Positions 18,208-26,888 of a DNA stretch of 64,000 nt are shown here, in pieces. Origin of the DNA: Roseivirga sp. UBA6061 (lineage in GTDB: Bacteria > Bacteroidota > Bacteroidia > Cytophagales > Cyclobacteriaceae); contig DIYF01000127.1 of assembly GCA_002427745.1 (NCBI GenBank), positions 75,952 through 139,951 on the forward strand. Direction: 5' to 3'. Each line of letters starts with the position of its first letter. Positions within the stretch are counted from its first letter, which is position 1. The position numbers were made by a program, and so were the translations under genes. Below the pieces are notes generated by a model. The model did no database searches. It was not told where the DNA came from and saw only the letters and a list, made by a program, of their open reading frames with translations.

Positions 18208-18239
18208 CCCCTCAGCGCTCTGAAAGAGACACTGAGGGG
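18208..18239 (-). repeat. Hairpin between LamG and GH144 genes
   Basis: CCCCTCAG at 18208-18215 pairs with CTGAGGGG at 18232-18239, with partial pairing inside. It sits in the spacer between the surface lipoprotein stop and the first GH144 start, and resembles the hairpin at 10052-10083. There is no T run, so processing or attenuation is as likely as termination. Confidence 0.65.
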
Positions 18240-18265
18240 AATTAGAGTATGAAGAAATATTGCCG

Positions 18266-20038
18266 TTACCTAGCAGCTTTGATGGCCTGAACCTCAGCGA
18301 GACTCAGAGCCTTATCAAAGATGCGCAGCTCGTCTATGAAGCTATTATCTGATTTGTGATTCCAGCCGGTAAAGCGGGGTGCCCCTGAGCCAATGGAAAT
18401 GATATCACAATTGGTCCAGTCTACTCCCGGGAAGGTACCCGTGGATACCACAGCACCGTCAATATATACTGTAGCATCAGTGCCGGATATAGCAATGGTC
18501 ATATGTACCCAGTCCGTAGCTGTGGCAGGGTCCAGGTCTGCGGCTGCTCCACCGTCAAACCAGTTGTCTCCGGTACCATTGCCTACATTGAGCTTGAATC
18601 GCTGCATGCCTCCGGCATTTTCCCGGAAGAAACGGAAACCATTGGTACGCACATTCTGCGCATCGGGGTTGGCATCGTCTGGTGGTCCTATCACAAGGAT
18701 ACCGGCACGATCGGGATCATTGTCCATCTTATACCAGAAAGAAGCACTAAACTCAGCGTTTTCCAGGGCGTCAGAAGGGAAGGTGATGTAAGAATCTGTC
18801 GCACCTGCATAGGCATTACCACCTCTGAGGCCTTCACCGGCAAAGGTTGGTGTACCTACCTGTGTGGCCGAAGCTCCCGAAGATTGCTCAGTATAGTCTC
18901 CGTCAAATGGCATGTAGAAGATCTCGCCAAACTCAGGCTGGAAACCTACAGTACCGCCTTCGTCCACAATGATGTTTCGTACTTCCTGCTGACTGAGGGC
19001 TTTGTCGAAGAGTCTTAGCTCATCCATAAAACTTTCATCTGAACGGTGATTCCAGCCGAAGAAGCGTGGTTCACCAGACATGATGGATATGATGTCACAA
19101 TTGGTCCAGTCTACACCGGGAAAATCACCTTGTCTCACAATGTCTCCATTGATATACACGGTAGCCTGAGAACCGGAAATGGTAAAGGAGAAGTGTACCC
19201 ACTCGTCTTGTGTAGGGTCTACATCTGCCAGGGCACCTCCGTCAAACCAGTTATCACCGCTGCCGTTGCCCACATTGAGCTTGAAGCGTTGCATGCCTCC
19301 GGCATTTTCACGGAAGAACCTGAAACCACTGGTTCTGTTGTTGGCGTTGTCAGGGTTGGCTACATCCGGAGGACCAATTACCAATACACCGGCACGATCA
19401 GGTGTGGCATTTACCTTCATCCAGAAAGCAGCACTGAATTCAGTACCCAGCAATCCTGCAGTAGGGAAGGTGAGATAGCCACCACTTGCTCCAGCGTAAG
19501 CGTTACCCCCAACCTTGCCTTCGCCTGCATAACCAGGACTTCCGACAACAGTAGGACGGGTAACACTCACTAATTCAATGTTATCACCATCGAAAGGCAT
19601 GTAGAATATCTCGCCATCGTACTTTTTGACATAAGGAGGAACCTTTGAGAAGTTTACACTTTCAGAAGTTTCCTTCCCGTCTATGTCAGTAGCTTTGACG
19701 GTAAGTATGTGGTCTCCATCTGTAAGACCGTCATACTCATATTCTTCTACAACTCTGCGGTAATCTTTGAAATCGCTGAAGTTGGTCAACTCTGACCCAT
19801 CGAGTATCAGAGAGATCGATTGCACTTCAATATCATCTGTAACCTCGAATTGTATATTGATTGTAGTAACTGATTCAAAAACCTGAATCTGGGTTCCCTC
19901 GGAGGGATAAGTAATCGTAACGGCCGGTGCGGAGGCGTCAGCTCCGGGATCAACCGCAGTAATTTCATCTATATATCCTTCATCGCAACCAACTGCGATC
20001 ACAAAGATGAAGGCTACCAATAATCTTAATGTTTTCAT
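18266..20038 (-). CDS. Surface lipoprotein with Ig-like domain and two LamG domains (probable glycan-binding protein)
   Basis: 590 residues; the signal peptide ends VIAVG-C followed by DEGYIDE, an acidic stretch typical of surface-exported Bacteroidetes lipoproteins. Residues about 38-132 are an Ig-like/cadherin-like module (VTITYPSEGTQIQVF). Two concanavalin A-like LamG modules follow, at about 142-355 and 368-588. The modules are nearly the same, sharing GEIFYMPFDGD, FRFFRENAGGMQRFKLNVGNG and PGVDWTNCDIISI. No catalytic motif is seen. Its place after SusD, where a glycan-binding SusE/F-like protein is usual, suggests binding of the substrate. The duplication is recent, as it also shows at DNA level. 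Confidence 0.82.
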   Translation of the reverse strand: MKTLRLLVAFIFVIAVGCDEGYIDEITAVDPGADASAPAVTITYPSEGTQIQVFESVTTINIQFEVTDDIEVQSISLILDGSELTNFSDFKDYRRVVEEYEYDGLTDGDHILTVKATDIDGKETSESVNFSKVPPYVKKYDGEIFYMPFDGDNIELVSVTRPTVVGSPGYAGEGKVGGNAYAGASGGYLTFPTAGLLGTEFSAAFWMKVNATPDRAGVLVIGPPDVANPDNANNRTSGFRFFRENAGGMQRFKLNVGNGSGDNWFDGGALADVDPTQDEWVHFSFTISGSQATVYINGDIVRQGDFPGVDWTNCDIISIMSGEPRFFGWNHRSDESFMDELRLFDKALSQQEVRNIIVDEGGTVGFQPEFGEIFYMPFDGDYTEQSSGASATQVGTPTFAGEGLRGGNAYAGATDSYITFPSDALENAEFSASFWYKMDNDPDRAGILVIGPPDDANPDAQNVRTNGFRFFRENAGGMQRFKLNVGNGTGDNWFDGGAAADLDPATATDWVHMTIAISGTDATVYIDGAVVSTGTFPGVDWTNCDIISIGSGAPRFTGWNHKSDNSFIDELRIFDKALSLAEVQAIKAAR

Positions 20039-20049
20039 TTCGCTATAGG

Positions 20050-21609
20050 TTAGTTGTTATTGCCGAGTTGTGGCAGAATATCAAGTTGAGCCAGTGGGTA
20101 CGGGATGAAGCGATCATCTGCCGAATAGGTGCGGCCATCGTGATTCAGCTCTGAAGTACGGTCATAACGTACCAGGTCGTAGAAGCGAATGCCCCATTCC
20201 ATGCCAAATTCAGCGAACTTCTCATCGAGCACATTATCCAGTGTCACGCCATTCAAGGCAGTCATTCCGGCTCTTGCGCGTACTTCGTTTACTGCCTGAT
20301 CTGCTGTCATAGCAGCACTGTTGGCACCATTTACCAGGGCTTCGGCATGCATCAGCAATACCTCGGCATATCTGATCACGATGAAGTTTTTATTGGTACC
20401 ATAAGCGGTACGTCCCGGAGTCAGCTGATTACTGGGCAGATAATGCTTGCCACTGGAGAAGATGGCTCTCGGATTCGGCTCACTGTCGGTACGTCCTATG
20501 ATGTCACCATCGCGTGTCGTATTGGAAACAAAGGCCGGCAGGGTAGCGTAGGCCGGATCAGACTGAATCAGCTCAATACCCTGTCTTGTGAAGAGTACAC
20601 TGGTTTCGAGTCGTACTGTTTCGCCACGATCGAGCATGAACTTGATGAACTTCATGCTGGGCTCCCAGAAGCCCCAGCCACCGCTGGAACCGGCTACCGC
20701 GGGTGTCCAGTTATTCGGTCCGAAGAACGCATGCAGGTAGGCCTCATTTTCTCCTGAACTTTGACCGAAGTCAGAGTATTGGAGTTCCAAAAGGTTTTCA
20801 TTGCTGAGTTTGCCAGGAATCTTGAACAGCTCATAAAAATCAGCATCCAGATTGAAGGCACCTGAACCGATGATTTCTCCGGTAGCATCAGCTACTTTCT
20901 GGAAATCCTTCAGCTCCAGATTAGCCAGGGCCTTAACGGCCAGGGCTGTATAGCGGGAGATACCGCCTCTTACATCTGATCTTTGGTTCGGTCTTACGTT
21001 TGGCAGAAAATCCAGCGCCTCGTCCATCTGATCTGAAATATGCTGTAAGACTTCCTCACGGGTAGATACCGGTGTCGTATACAATTCTGCTGTTTGCGAG
21101 CTGGTAGGAATCAATACACCTCCCCAGAGTCTGGTAAGCTGCAGCATTTCAAAAGCTCTCATCACTTTGATTTCCGCGATATACTGATCCGCCTCAGACG
21201 GGTTGGGAGCAAACTCCTTGTATCGCAACAGCTCTTCCATAGCCGCGTGGAATTTTATGATGTCGTCATAGAAATTGAGCCAGGAAGAGTTGTACATCCA
21301 GAAAGAACGATCATATCTGAACTCGTCTGTTTCGCTTAACGGGAACTGATCTCCGGCCGCATTGACATCATCACCACGTACAGATACCACGGGGAAAGTC
21401 TCCCACTGCAGGGCATACAACAGCTCGTAAGCTCCTGTCAATAACTGAAACATGTTTTCAGACTGTGTATAATCGGTATCCTCTACCAGTACCTGGCGTT
21501 CCAGAGGCTCGTCCAGCTGACTGTCGCAGGACATGGGGGCGATGGCTACCATGAGTATAGCCATTAAGCTTGCTAAAAACCTGATTGGTTGCTTTTTCAT
21601 GATCATCAT
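20050..21609 (-). CDS. SusD/RagB-family outer-membrane glycan-binding lipoprotein
   Basis: 519 residues; the lipobox is PMSC after a 25-30 residue signal. The start is the ATG cluster MMIMKK at 21600-21609; any of these would serve. Typical SusD content includes the helical TPR-like core (YIAEIKVMRAFEMLQLTRLWGGV), VKALANLELKDFQKVADATG, NFIVIRYAEVLLMHAEALV and the C-terminal EFGMEWGIRFYDLVRYDRTSEL. SusD forms the lid of the SusC channel and binds the glycan on the cell surface. Its start codon cluster begins one base after the susC stop, so the pair is co-translated. Confidence 0.96.
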   Translation of the reverse strand: MMIMKKQPIRFLASLMAILMVAIAPMSCDSQLDEPLERQVLVEDTDYTQSENMFQLLTGAYELLYALQWETFPVVSVRGDDVNAAGDQFPLSETDEFRYDRSFWMYNSSWLNFYDDIIKFHAAMEELLRYKEFAPNPSEADQYIAEIKVMRAFEMLQLTRLWGGVLIPTSSQTAELYTTPVSTREEVLQHISDQMDEALDFLPNVRPNQRSDVRGGISRYTALAVKALANLELKDFQKVADATGEIIGSGAFNLDADFYELFKIPGKLSNENLLELQYSDFGQSSGENEAYLHAFFGPNNWTPAVAGSSGGWGFWEPSMKFIKFMLDRGETVRLETSVLFTRQGIELIQSDPAYATLPAFVSNTTRDGDIIGRTDSEPNPRAIFSSGKHYLPSNQLTPGRTAYGTNKNFIVIRYAEVLLMHAEALVNGANSAAMTADQAVNEVRARAGMTALNGVTLDNVLDEKFAEFGMEWGIRFYDLVRYDRTSELNHDGRTYSADDRFIPYPLAQLDILPQLGNNN

Positions 21610-21610
21610 C

Positions 21611-24600
21611 TTAAAACTTGATATTTAAACCGAGGGTGTACACTGCAGGAATAGGGTAGGTCTGTCTGTCAATACCATTGGCCACCTCAGGAGTAAAGCC
21701 GTTGTAATTGAAGAAGGTCAGGGGCCTTTCAGCAGTAAAGGTGATTCTGGTATCCGGCATTGGAGTTCCGAGAATTTCCTTGCCTGTCAGGTTATAGGAA
21801 ACGCGAATGTTCTGTACCCTGAAATAAGAGCCATCCTCTACGAAATAGTCACTCATGCTCTGGTTCCAGCCTTTTCTCAGACCTGCTGCAGAAGGATATC
21901 TGTTTGAGGTACCTTCGCCTGTCCAGAGGTTGGTAGCCAGTTCTGCATCGATGTTCGTATCGGTAGTGAAAATGATCTCACCACGTTTACGGTTCAGAAT
22001 GCTATGTCCTTGCTGTCCCTGGAAATTAGCAGAGAGGTCAATGTTTTTATAGCTGACACTGAGGTTCAGACCATAGGTCAGGTCAGGTAGGTAGGAGCCC
22101 AGTACCACACGGTCGGCATCGTCTATTACCCCATCGCCATTTTGATCTTTGTATCTGAAATCTCCGGGCTCAATGCCTGCATCGTTGATAAATTCAGAGG
22201 TGTAACCGCTGTTGGTGATCTCGGCCTGGTTCTGGAAAATACCGTCTGTTTCGTATCCGAAGAAGGCTTGTAGTGGCTGGCCAACGATAGAGCGCTGACG
22301 GAATTCAGCAGAGCCTGCATCGAGGTATTGCGGACCACCGAGGCTCAACACTTCATTGTTGAGTGTAGCGAAGTTACCACCAATGCTGTAGTTCCAGTCA
22401 CTACCGATTTTGTCAGACCAGTTCAGGGCCATTTCAAAGCCTGAGTTTCTGATACCTGCCACACTGCGTCTCACATTATCCCTGATTAGCGGGAGAATGA
22501 TGGTAACGGCCGCGTTTTCTGTATCTCTTACAAAGTAGTCGGCTTCCAGAGAGAGTCTTTCCTTAAACATTCTGGAGGTAACACCCACATTGAGTTCTTC
22601 GGTGGTTTCCCAGCGATCTACAAAGTCGAAGGTAGGAATGACCACATTACCCGGTACACGCTGATCATCTATGGCGAGGAACCTTGGTGCAATGGTAGGA
22701 GCACCCACGGCAGCGGTAACACCGTCATTTCCAAGCTGACCCCAGCCACCTCTGATTTTGAGGAAATCTACATTAGGCATGCTGAAGAACTCTTCTTCAG
22801 ACAGCACCCAGCCGGCACCTATGGTAAAGAAGTTACCCCATTTTTGCTGAAACTTGTTGTTACCATCTCTTCTGAACGTACCATAGAGGAGGTAGCGATC
22901 GTCATAGTTGTAGGCCAGACGGGTGAAGTAAGAGGCTCCGAAGATGCGGCTGCCAAAGTCACCCACACCGCCCTCATCGATACCATCGGCCAGAGCCAGG
23001 TACCAGAGTTCTTCCATACTGCGATCCGGAAACGGATCCAGTTCTGTACCACGGGCAAAAAGACCTTCATTGGTCTCACTACGGTAGGAGTAACCCACAA
23101 CAGCGGTCAGGCTATGTAGTCCGAAGTTCTCTTTATAGGTCAGGTAATTATCCCAGATCTGATCATATGAGGTAGCGTGACTTCTTCTGATGGAAGACTG
23201 AAAGTCCGTGACGCCATCGCTGTATTCAAAGTCTACGTTTCTTACGTTAATGTTCGAAAAGGAGTAGTTATAGGCCGATCTGAACGAAAGCTTCTGAGGA
23301 ATGATGTCATAATCGAAATGGAAGTTGGCCAGGAACTTACCGATTTTGTTACGGTTGTCATCGTACAGCAGATCGTAGAAGGGGTTTTGAGAACCTCTGT
23401 AGCCTAAGGTCTGAGCATTGGAAAGCCCAAAAGGCGTAGCTGCTGTATTCTGGTCATCATAAACCGGCAGGATAGGCACTGCAAAGTAGGTCTTGAACCA
23501 GACAGCATTTTCTGCATTGTACTGGGTGGCGTTGCTAATGTTAATGTTACCACCAATGCTCAGGCGATCAGAAACGTCAAAATCAAGCTTAGTTCTGAAG
23601 TTTAGTCGCTCATACTCGTTTCTGGTATCGCGAAGCAGACCGTCCTGCTGGAAGTAGCTGACGCCTACTGAATAACGAGTCGTTTCATTGCCACCATTTA
23701 CCGAAATAGCGTGGTTTTGCATGGGGGCAGTCTGGAGTACCTCATTGTACCAGTCTGTGTTAACATCCGGTACATTGGGGTTGATGCGGCTTCTGCCAAA
23801 ACGCTGGAATGCATTCTGAATGAAGGAGGCATCTGCTGCCGATCCCGTGGCTAAAGCATACTCGGTAAATTGTTCTGCATTGGAGAGCTTGAGTACGTTT
23901 TGAGCTACCTGCACACCGTAATAACCATCATAAGTTACCTTGGGAGCCTGATTGTAGCCTCCACCTTTAGTGGTGATGAGCACCACACCATTGGAAGCCC
24001 TTACACCATAGATAGCTGAAGCGGCCGCATCCTTTAATATAGATATGGTCTCTATGTCAGAGGTATTGAGGAAATCGATACTATCGAAAAACATACCATC
24101 CACTACATAGAGGGGAGCTGCGTTACTTTCAAGCGAGCCGACACCTCTGATTCTTACCGTAGGAGCTGCTCCGGGAGCACCGCTGCTTACAATTTGTACT
24201 CCCGGTACTTTACCCTGAAGGGATTGCATGGCCTGGGCAGTCGGAGTTTTTACAATGTCTTCTGATTTGACCGTGGCAATGGCAGAGGTCAGGTCTTTTT
24301 GTTCCTGTGTACCATAACCGATTACCACAACCTCTCCCAACTGGCTTATGTCAGGGGCCATGACTACATTGATCTGGCTTCGGTTGCCCACCTGGGTCTC
24401 CTGTGTGGTATAGCCCACGAAGGAAAAAACGAGGATAGATTCCCCTGACGGGACTTCGAGGCGGTAGGTACCATCAGCCAGAGTAGAGGTACCTTTGAGG
24501 GTGCTTTTAACCAGGATGCTGACCCCCGGCAGTGGTAGACCATCATCCGATGATCTGACAGTCCCCGTGACCACAGTCTGTGCGCTGGCTTCAACAGCAA

Positions 24601-24658
24601 GCGCACATAAAAGCAGTACGGACAGTACTTTAAAGTACGAACGTAGAGTTTTTTTCAT
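21611..24658 (-). CDS. SusC/RagA-family TonB-dependent outer-membrane transporter
   Basis: 1015 residues. A signal peptide (EASAQ) is followed by a carboxypeptidase-regulatory-like domain (VVTGTVRSSDDGLPLPGVSI), a plug domain with TVRIRGVGSLESNAAPLYVVDG and SAIYGVRASNGVVLITTKGG, and a 22-strand type barrel ending in aromatic GLNIKF. It imports oligosaccharides across the outer membrane using TonB energy. It is the first gene after the 7TM regulator, with a 272-base spacer that should carry the main promoter of the structural genes. It is of full length, without visible damage. Confidence 0.97.
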   Translation of the reverse strand: MKKTLRSYFKVLSVLLLCALAVEASAQTVVTGTVRSSDDGLPLPGVSILVKSTLKGTSTLADGTYRLEVPSGESILVFSFVGYTTQETQVGNRSQINVVMAPDISQLGEVVVIGYGTQEQKDLTSAIATVKSEDIVKTPTAQAMQSLQGKVPGVQIVSSGAPGAAPTVRIRGVGSLESNAAPLYVVDGMFFDSIDFLNTSDIETISILKDAAASAIYGVRASNGVVLITTKGGGYNQAPKVTYDGYYGVQVAQNVLKLSNAEQFTEYALATGSAADASFIQNAFQRFGRSRINPNVPDVNTDWYNEVLQTAPMQNHAISVNGGNETTRYSVGVSYFQQDGLLRDTRNEYERLNFRTKLDFDVSDRLSIGGNINISNATQYNAENAVWFKTYFAVPILPVYDDQNTAATPFGLSNAQTLGYRGSQNPFYDLLYDDNRNKIGKFLANFHFDYDIIPQKLSFRSAYNYSFSNINVRNVDFEYSDGVTDFQSSIRRSHATSYDQIWDNYLTYKENFGLHSLTAVVGYSYRSETNEGLFARGTELDPFPDRSMEELWYLALADGIDEGGVGDFGSRIFGASYFTRLAYNYDDRYLLYGTFRRDGNNKFQQKWGNFFTIGAGWVLSEEEFFSMPNVDFLKIRGGWGQLGNDGVTAAVGAPTIAPRFLAIDDQRVPGNVVIPTFDFVDRWETTEELNVGVTSRMFKERLSLEADYFVRDTENAAVTIILPLIRDNVRRSVAGIRNSGFEMALNWSDKIGSDWNYSIGGNFATLNNEVLSLGGPQYLDAGSAEFRQRSIVGQPLQAFFGYETDGIFQNQAEITNSGYTSEFINDAGIEPGDFRYKDQNGDGVIDDADRVVLGSYLPDLTYGLNLSVSYKNIDLSANFQGQQGHSILNRKRGEIIFTTDTNIDAELATNLWTGEGTSNRYPSAAGLRKGWNQSMSDYFVEDGSYFRVQNIRVSYNLTGKEILGTPMPDTRITFTAERPLTFFNYNGFTPEVANGIDRQTYPIPAVYTLGLNIKF

Positions 24659-24930
24659 GCCTTATTCTTATTTGGTTTTCGATAATGAAATTGTTGCAAA
24701 TGAGTTTTTGACGACTCTTTAGTAATGCTAGTTGATGTATTATTGATGAACCAAATTTTGAAAAGGAAAAAGGCCTTTTTTTGGATGAATGGCGGGTTCT
24801 GTCAGAGAGTAATATTGCGCATTAATATCAATGATTTTTACACATATAGGCTATTTTAGGGCTGAAAACGTTTGCATATCCCACTTCAATAACAAGCGCT
24901 TTTGGGAAGCCACTTTTTAAGTCTGTCGGG
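24659..24930 (-). promoter_or_regulatory. susC upstream region
   Basis: A 272-base AT-rich spacer between the regulator stop and the susC start, both on the minus strand. It holds a LacI-type operator-like palindrome at 24863-24876, a TGCGCA-centred imperfect palindrome at 24810-24827 and an A/T-flanked GGCC palindrome near 24769-24784. No perfect TAnnTTTG box was found on the minus strand. The length and content fit the main regulated promoter of the locus, but no transcription start can be assigned. Confidence 0.5.
24863..24876. promoter_or_regulatory. LacI-type operator-like palindrome
   Basis: TGAAAACGTTTGCA matches the CG-centred palindromic operators of LacI/GalR-family proteins, with 6 of 7 positions symmetric. 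It lies about 205 bases before the susC start. No LacI-family gene is in this window, so the protein that would bind is unknown. Confidence 0.4.
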
Positions 24931-26781
24931 TCAACTTAAATGACTACTGAACAGGTTGTGTATAAGGACGGTAGAGGAGTCTCCTTTTTCTGCATTGTAT
25001 ACCTTTTCAATCTTCTTTTTAAAATTCCAGACCGTGTTGCGTCTCATGTCGAGCATCTCAGCCAGCTGATCGAGGGTGTACTTGTTCTGACGGTTGTTGG
25101 TGATGTAAAGAATGAAGAAGGCCTTCTCAATGGGGAACTTGATACCATGAAAAATGGTGTTGCTGGTAACGGACTCCGAATAGCCACACTTGGAACATCT
25201 TCTGTGGAACTTCACACGGCCTTCCTGGTATTTATTATTACTGCATCTGGCACAGTGGTAACCATTACCCCATTTGAGCTTTTCCAGAAAGAGATAGCAG
25301 GTAGCCTGATCAGGGAAGATCTTGACAAATTGATCCAGCGTGAGGTTCTTATTGATCAGACGGTCCTGAAGAATTTCCTTTACATTATTCTTTAGTTTCC
25401 AGTTGTCGAGGTCCAGCTTGGAGTTGATTTTGTTAACCTCTTTCTTTTGTTCGATCAGGCGGAGATTGGCTTCGGCCAGCTCCAGGTTTTTCTCTTCTAT
25501 TTGTTTTGTCCGCTCTTTGATTTTTTCTTCCAGCTCGCGGTTTACCTTGTCTTTGAGCTCAGCATTTTCCTGGTGTTGCCTGATGATCCGTTTCATAGCC
25601 CTGTCCCGGTTTGATTTTAATATGCGAACCCGGTCGCTCAGTGCGAAAGTCAGGAAAAGCATCTCCAGTATAAAACAGATGTGCAGAGAGTAATAGGAGA
25701 GTGTAACAAATGGGATAACGGACAAATAGAGCAGCGCCTTGAGCAGAAAACCCAGGAACAGGATGCCGTAGGCCAGTACGAAGAACCTGGCGGGCTGAAA
25801 TCCTTTTTTCCAGACATAAATACTGGTGTAGAAGATCAGCGTGAGCGGCAGAATCTCAATGTTTCTGTGCTCGAACCACTCATGCCTGAAAAGCAGGGTA
25901 TAGACAAACAAAGCTGACCGGATGATGAGGACAGCCTTTAGCAACATATCCAGCTTCGGGGCTTTGGTAGCGGTGTTCAGGAAACGTCTTGAGAAAAGAA
26001 GCGACCAGAATATCAGTGAGAACAGGGCCGTACCATAGGCATACTGGTTCCATTCGGGCCAGCCGGGCCAGAGGTACTGAAAAGCGGTGCCATCAATACA
26101 CATGGCATAGATCCCGACACTCAGAATGTAAAATGTATAGAAGAGGTATTTCTGCTCTCGAATGGCCACAAACATCAGGATGTTGTAGACAGAGATCACG
26201 AAGATCATCCCGTAGAAAATACCATAGAGAAAGTACTCACTCAGGGCATAGCCTATGAATTCGTTTACTGTGCGAATGGCAATGCGGATGTCGGCATAGG
26301 AATGCGATTTGACCTTGAAATAGAGATTCTGTTGCCCGATAATCTCTGAGTCAATAATCCATTCGAAATTTTTATGAACGAAGGCTTTCTGGCTGAAATC
26401 GTAGGCATCGCCTACCTGTTCTACCCGGTAATCACCATCTGAAGTAGGGAAGTAGGCGGTGATTTCATCAATAGTCTGATCGTAGAATTCGAGCATCCAT
26501 TCCTTCTCCAGGTTGCGTGCTACCAGCAGTGGCACTTTGACCCAGTAGGTACAACTGACGCAGTAGTCTTTGGGCTTATAGCTGGGATGGATCGAGAATT
26601 TCTTTTGATCTCCTACGATGTCTTCAAACTCCAATACCCCCGCACTGTCTATATGAATGGGCATGTCATGTAGAAAAAGCTCTACCGCCCTGGCAGAATC
26701 ATCTATAAAGATGCGCTCTCTTTCTGTTTGAAAGAGGAGAGGGGTTGCCAGAAGTAAAGCCAGAGCTAAAGACCGAATCAT
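24931..26781 (-). CDS. 7TM-DISM receptor fused to a coiled coil and a transposase-type zinc ribbon/HTH (putative locus regulator)
   Basis: 616 residues. A signal peptide is followed by a periplasmic jelly-roll sensor (7TMR-DISMED2-like, about 25-165), seven membrane helices (about 185-390) and a charged coiled coil (about 395-475). The cytoplasmic end (about 485-616) starts LTLDQFVKIFPDQATCYLFL and holds a zinc ribbon Cys510-x2-Cys513-x15-Cys529-x2-Cys532, then TSNTIFHGIKFPI and a helix-turn-helix (TLDQLAEMLDMRRNTVWNF). That order matches the N-terminal DNA-binding part of IS1595-family transposases. No DDE catalytic domain follows. Lying just upstream of susC, it probably senses a glycan product in the periplasm and acts on the promoter directly from the membrane. 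The regulatory role is inferred. Confidence 0.85.
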   Translation of the reverse strand: MIRSLALALLLATPLLFQTERERIFIDDSARAVELFLHDMPIHIDSAGVLEFEDIVGDQKKFSIHPSYKPKDYCVSCTYWVKVPLLVARNLEKEWMLEFYDQTIDEITAYFPTSDGDYRVEQVGDAYDFSQKAFVHKNFEWIIDSEIIGQQNLYFKVKSHSYADIRIAIRTVNEFIGYALSEYFLYGIFYGMIFVISVYNILMFVAIREQKYLFYTFYILSVGIYAMCIDGTAFQYLWPGWPEWNQYAYGTALFSLIFWSLLFSRRFLNTATKAPKLDMLLKAVLIIRSALFVYTLLFRHEWFEHRNIEILPLTLIFYTSIYVWKKGFQPARFFVLAYGILFLGFLLKALLYLSVIPFVTLSYYSLHICFILEMLFLTFALSDRVRILKSNRDRAMKRIIRQHQENAELKDKVNRELEEKIKERTKQIEEKNLELAEANLRLIEQKKEVNKINSKLDLDNWKLKNNVKEILQDRLINKNLTLDQFVKIFPDQATCYLFLEKLKWGNGYHCARCSNNKYQEGRVKFHRRCSKCGYSESVTSNTIFHGIKFPIEKAFFILYITNNRQNKYTLDQLAEMLDMRRNTVWNFKKKIEKVYNAEKGDSSTVLIHNLFSSHLS

Positions 26782-26831
26782 AAATTGGATCGATGACTGT
26801 AAGACAAGTTACAGATAAAGCGGTTTTTTGA

Positions 26832-26850
26832 GGTCTATATTATACAGACC
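26832..26850. promoter_or_regulatory. 19-bp dyad upstream of 7TM regulator gene
   Basis: GGTCTATATTATACAGACC is symmetric except for one arm pair and its centre. It lies 51-69 bases upstream of the regulator start, with no T run that would make it a terminator of the SGNH gene. It could be an operator, possibly for autoregulation. Confidence 0.45.
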
Positions 26851-26888
26851 GTCTAAAGTATATGATAGATTGATAATTATGGCACTGA

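Noticed and set aside
24767..24785. A-run, GGCC, T-run palindrome as a terminator of the 7TM regulator gene
   Set aside because: The stem would be only A-T pairs with a four-base loop, too weak to call; the regulator stop is also about 150 bases away.
24931..26781. Reading the 7TM gene as an insertion-sequence transposase
   Set aside because: Only the zinc ribbon and HTH part resembles a transposase; there is no DDE domain and no terminal inverted repeats, and three-quarters of the protein is receptor.
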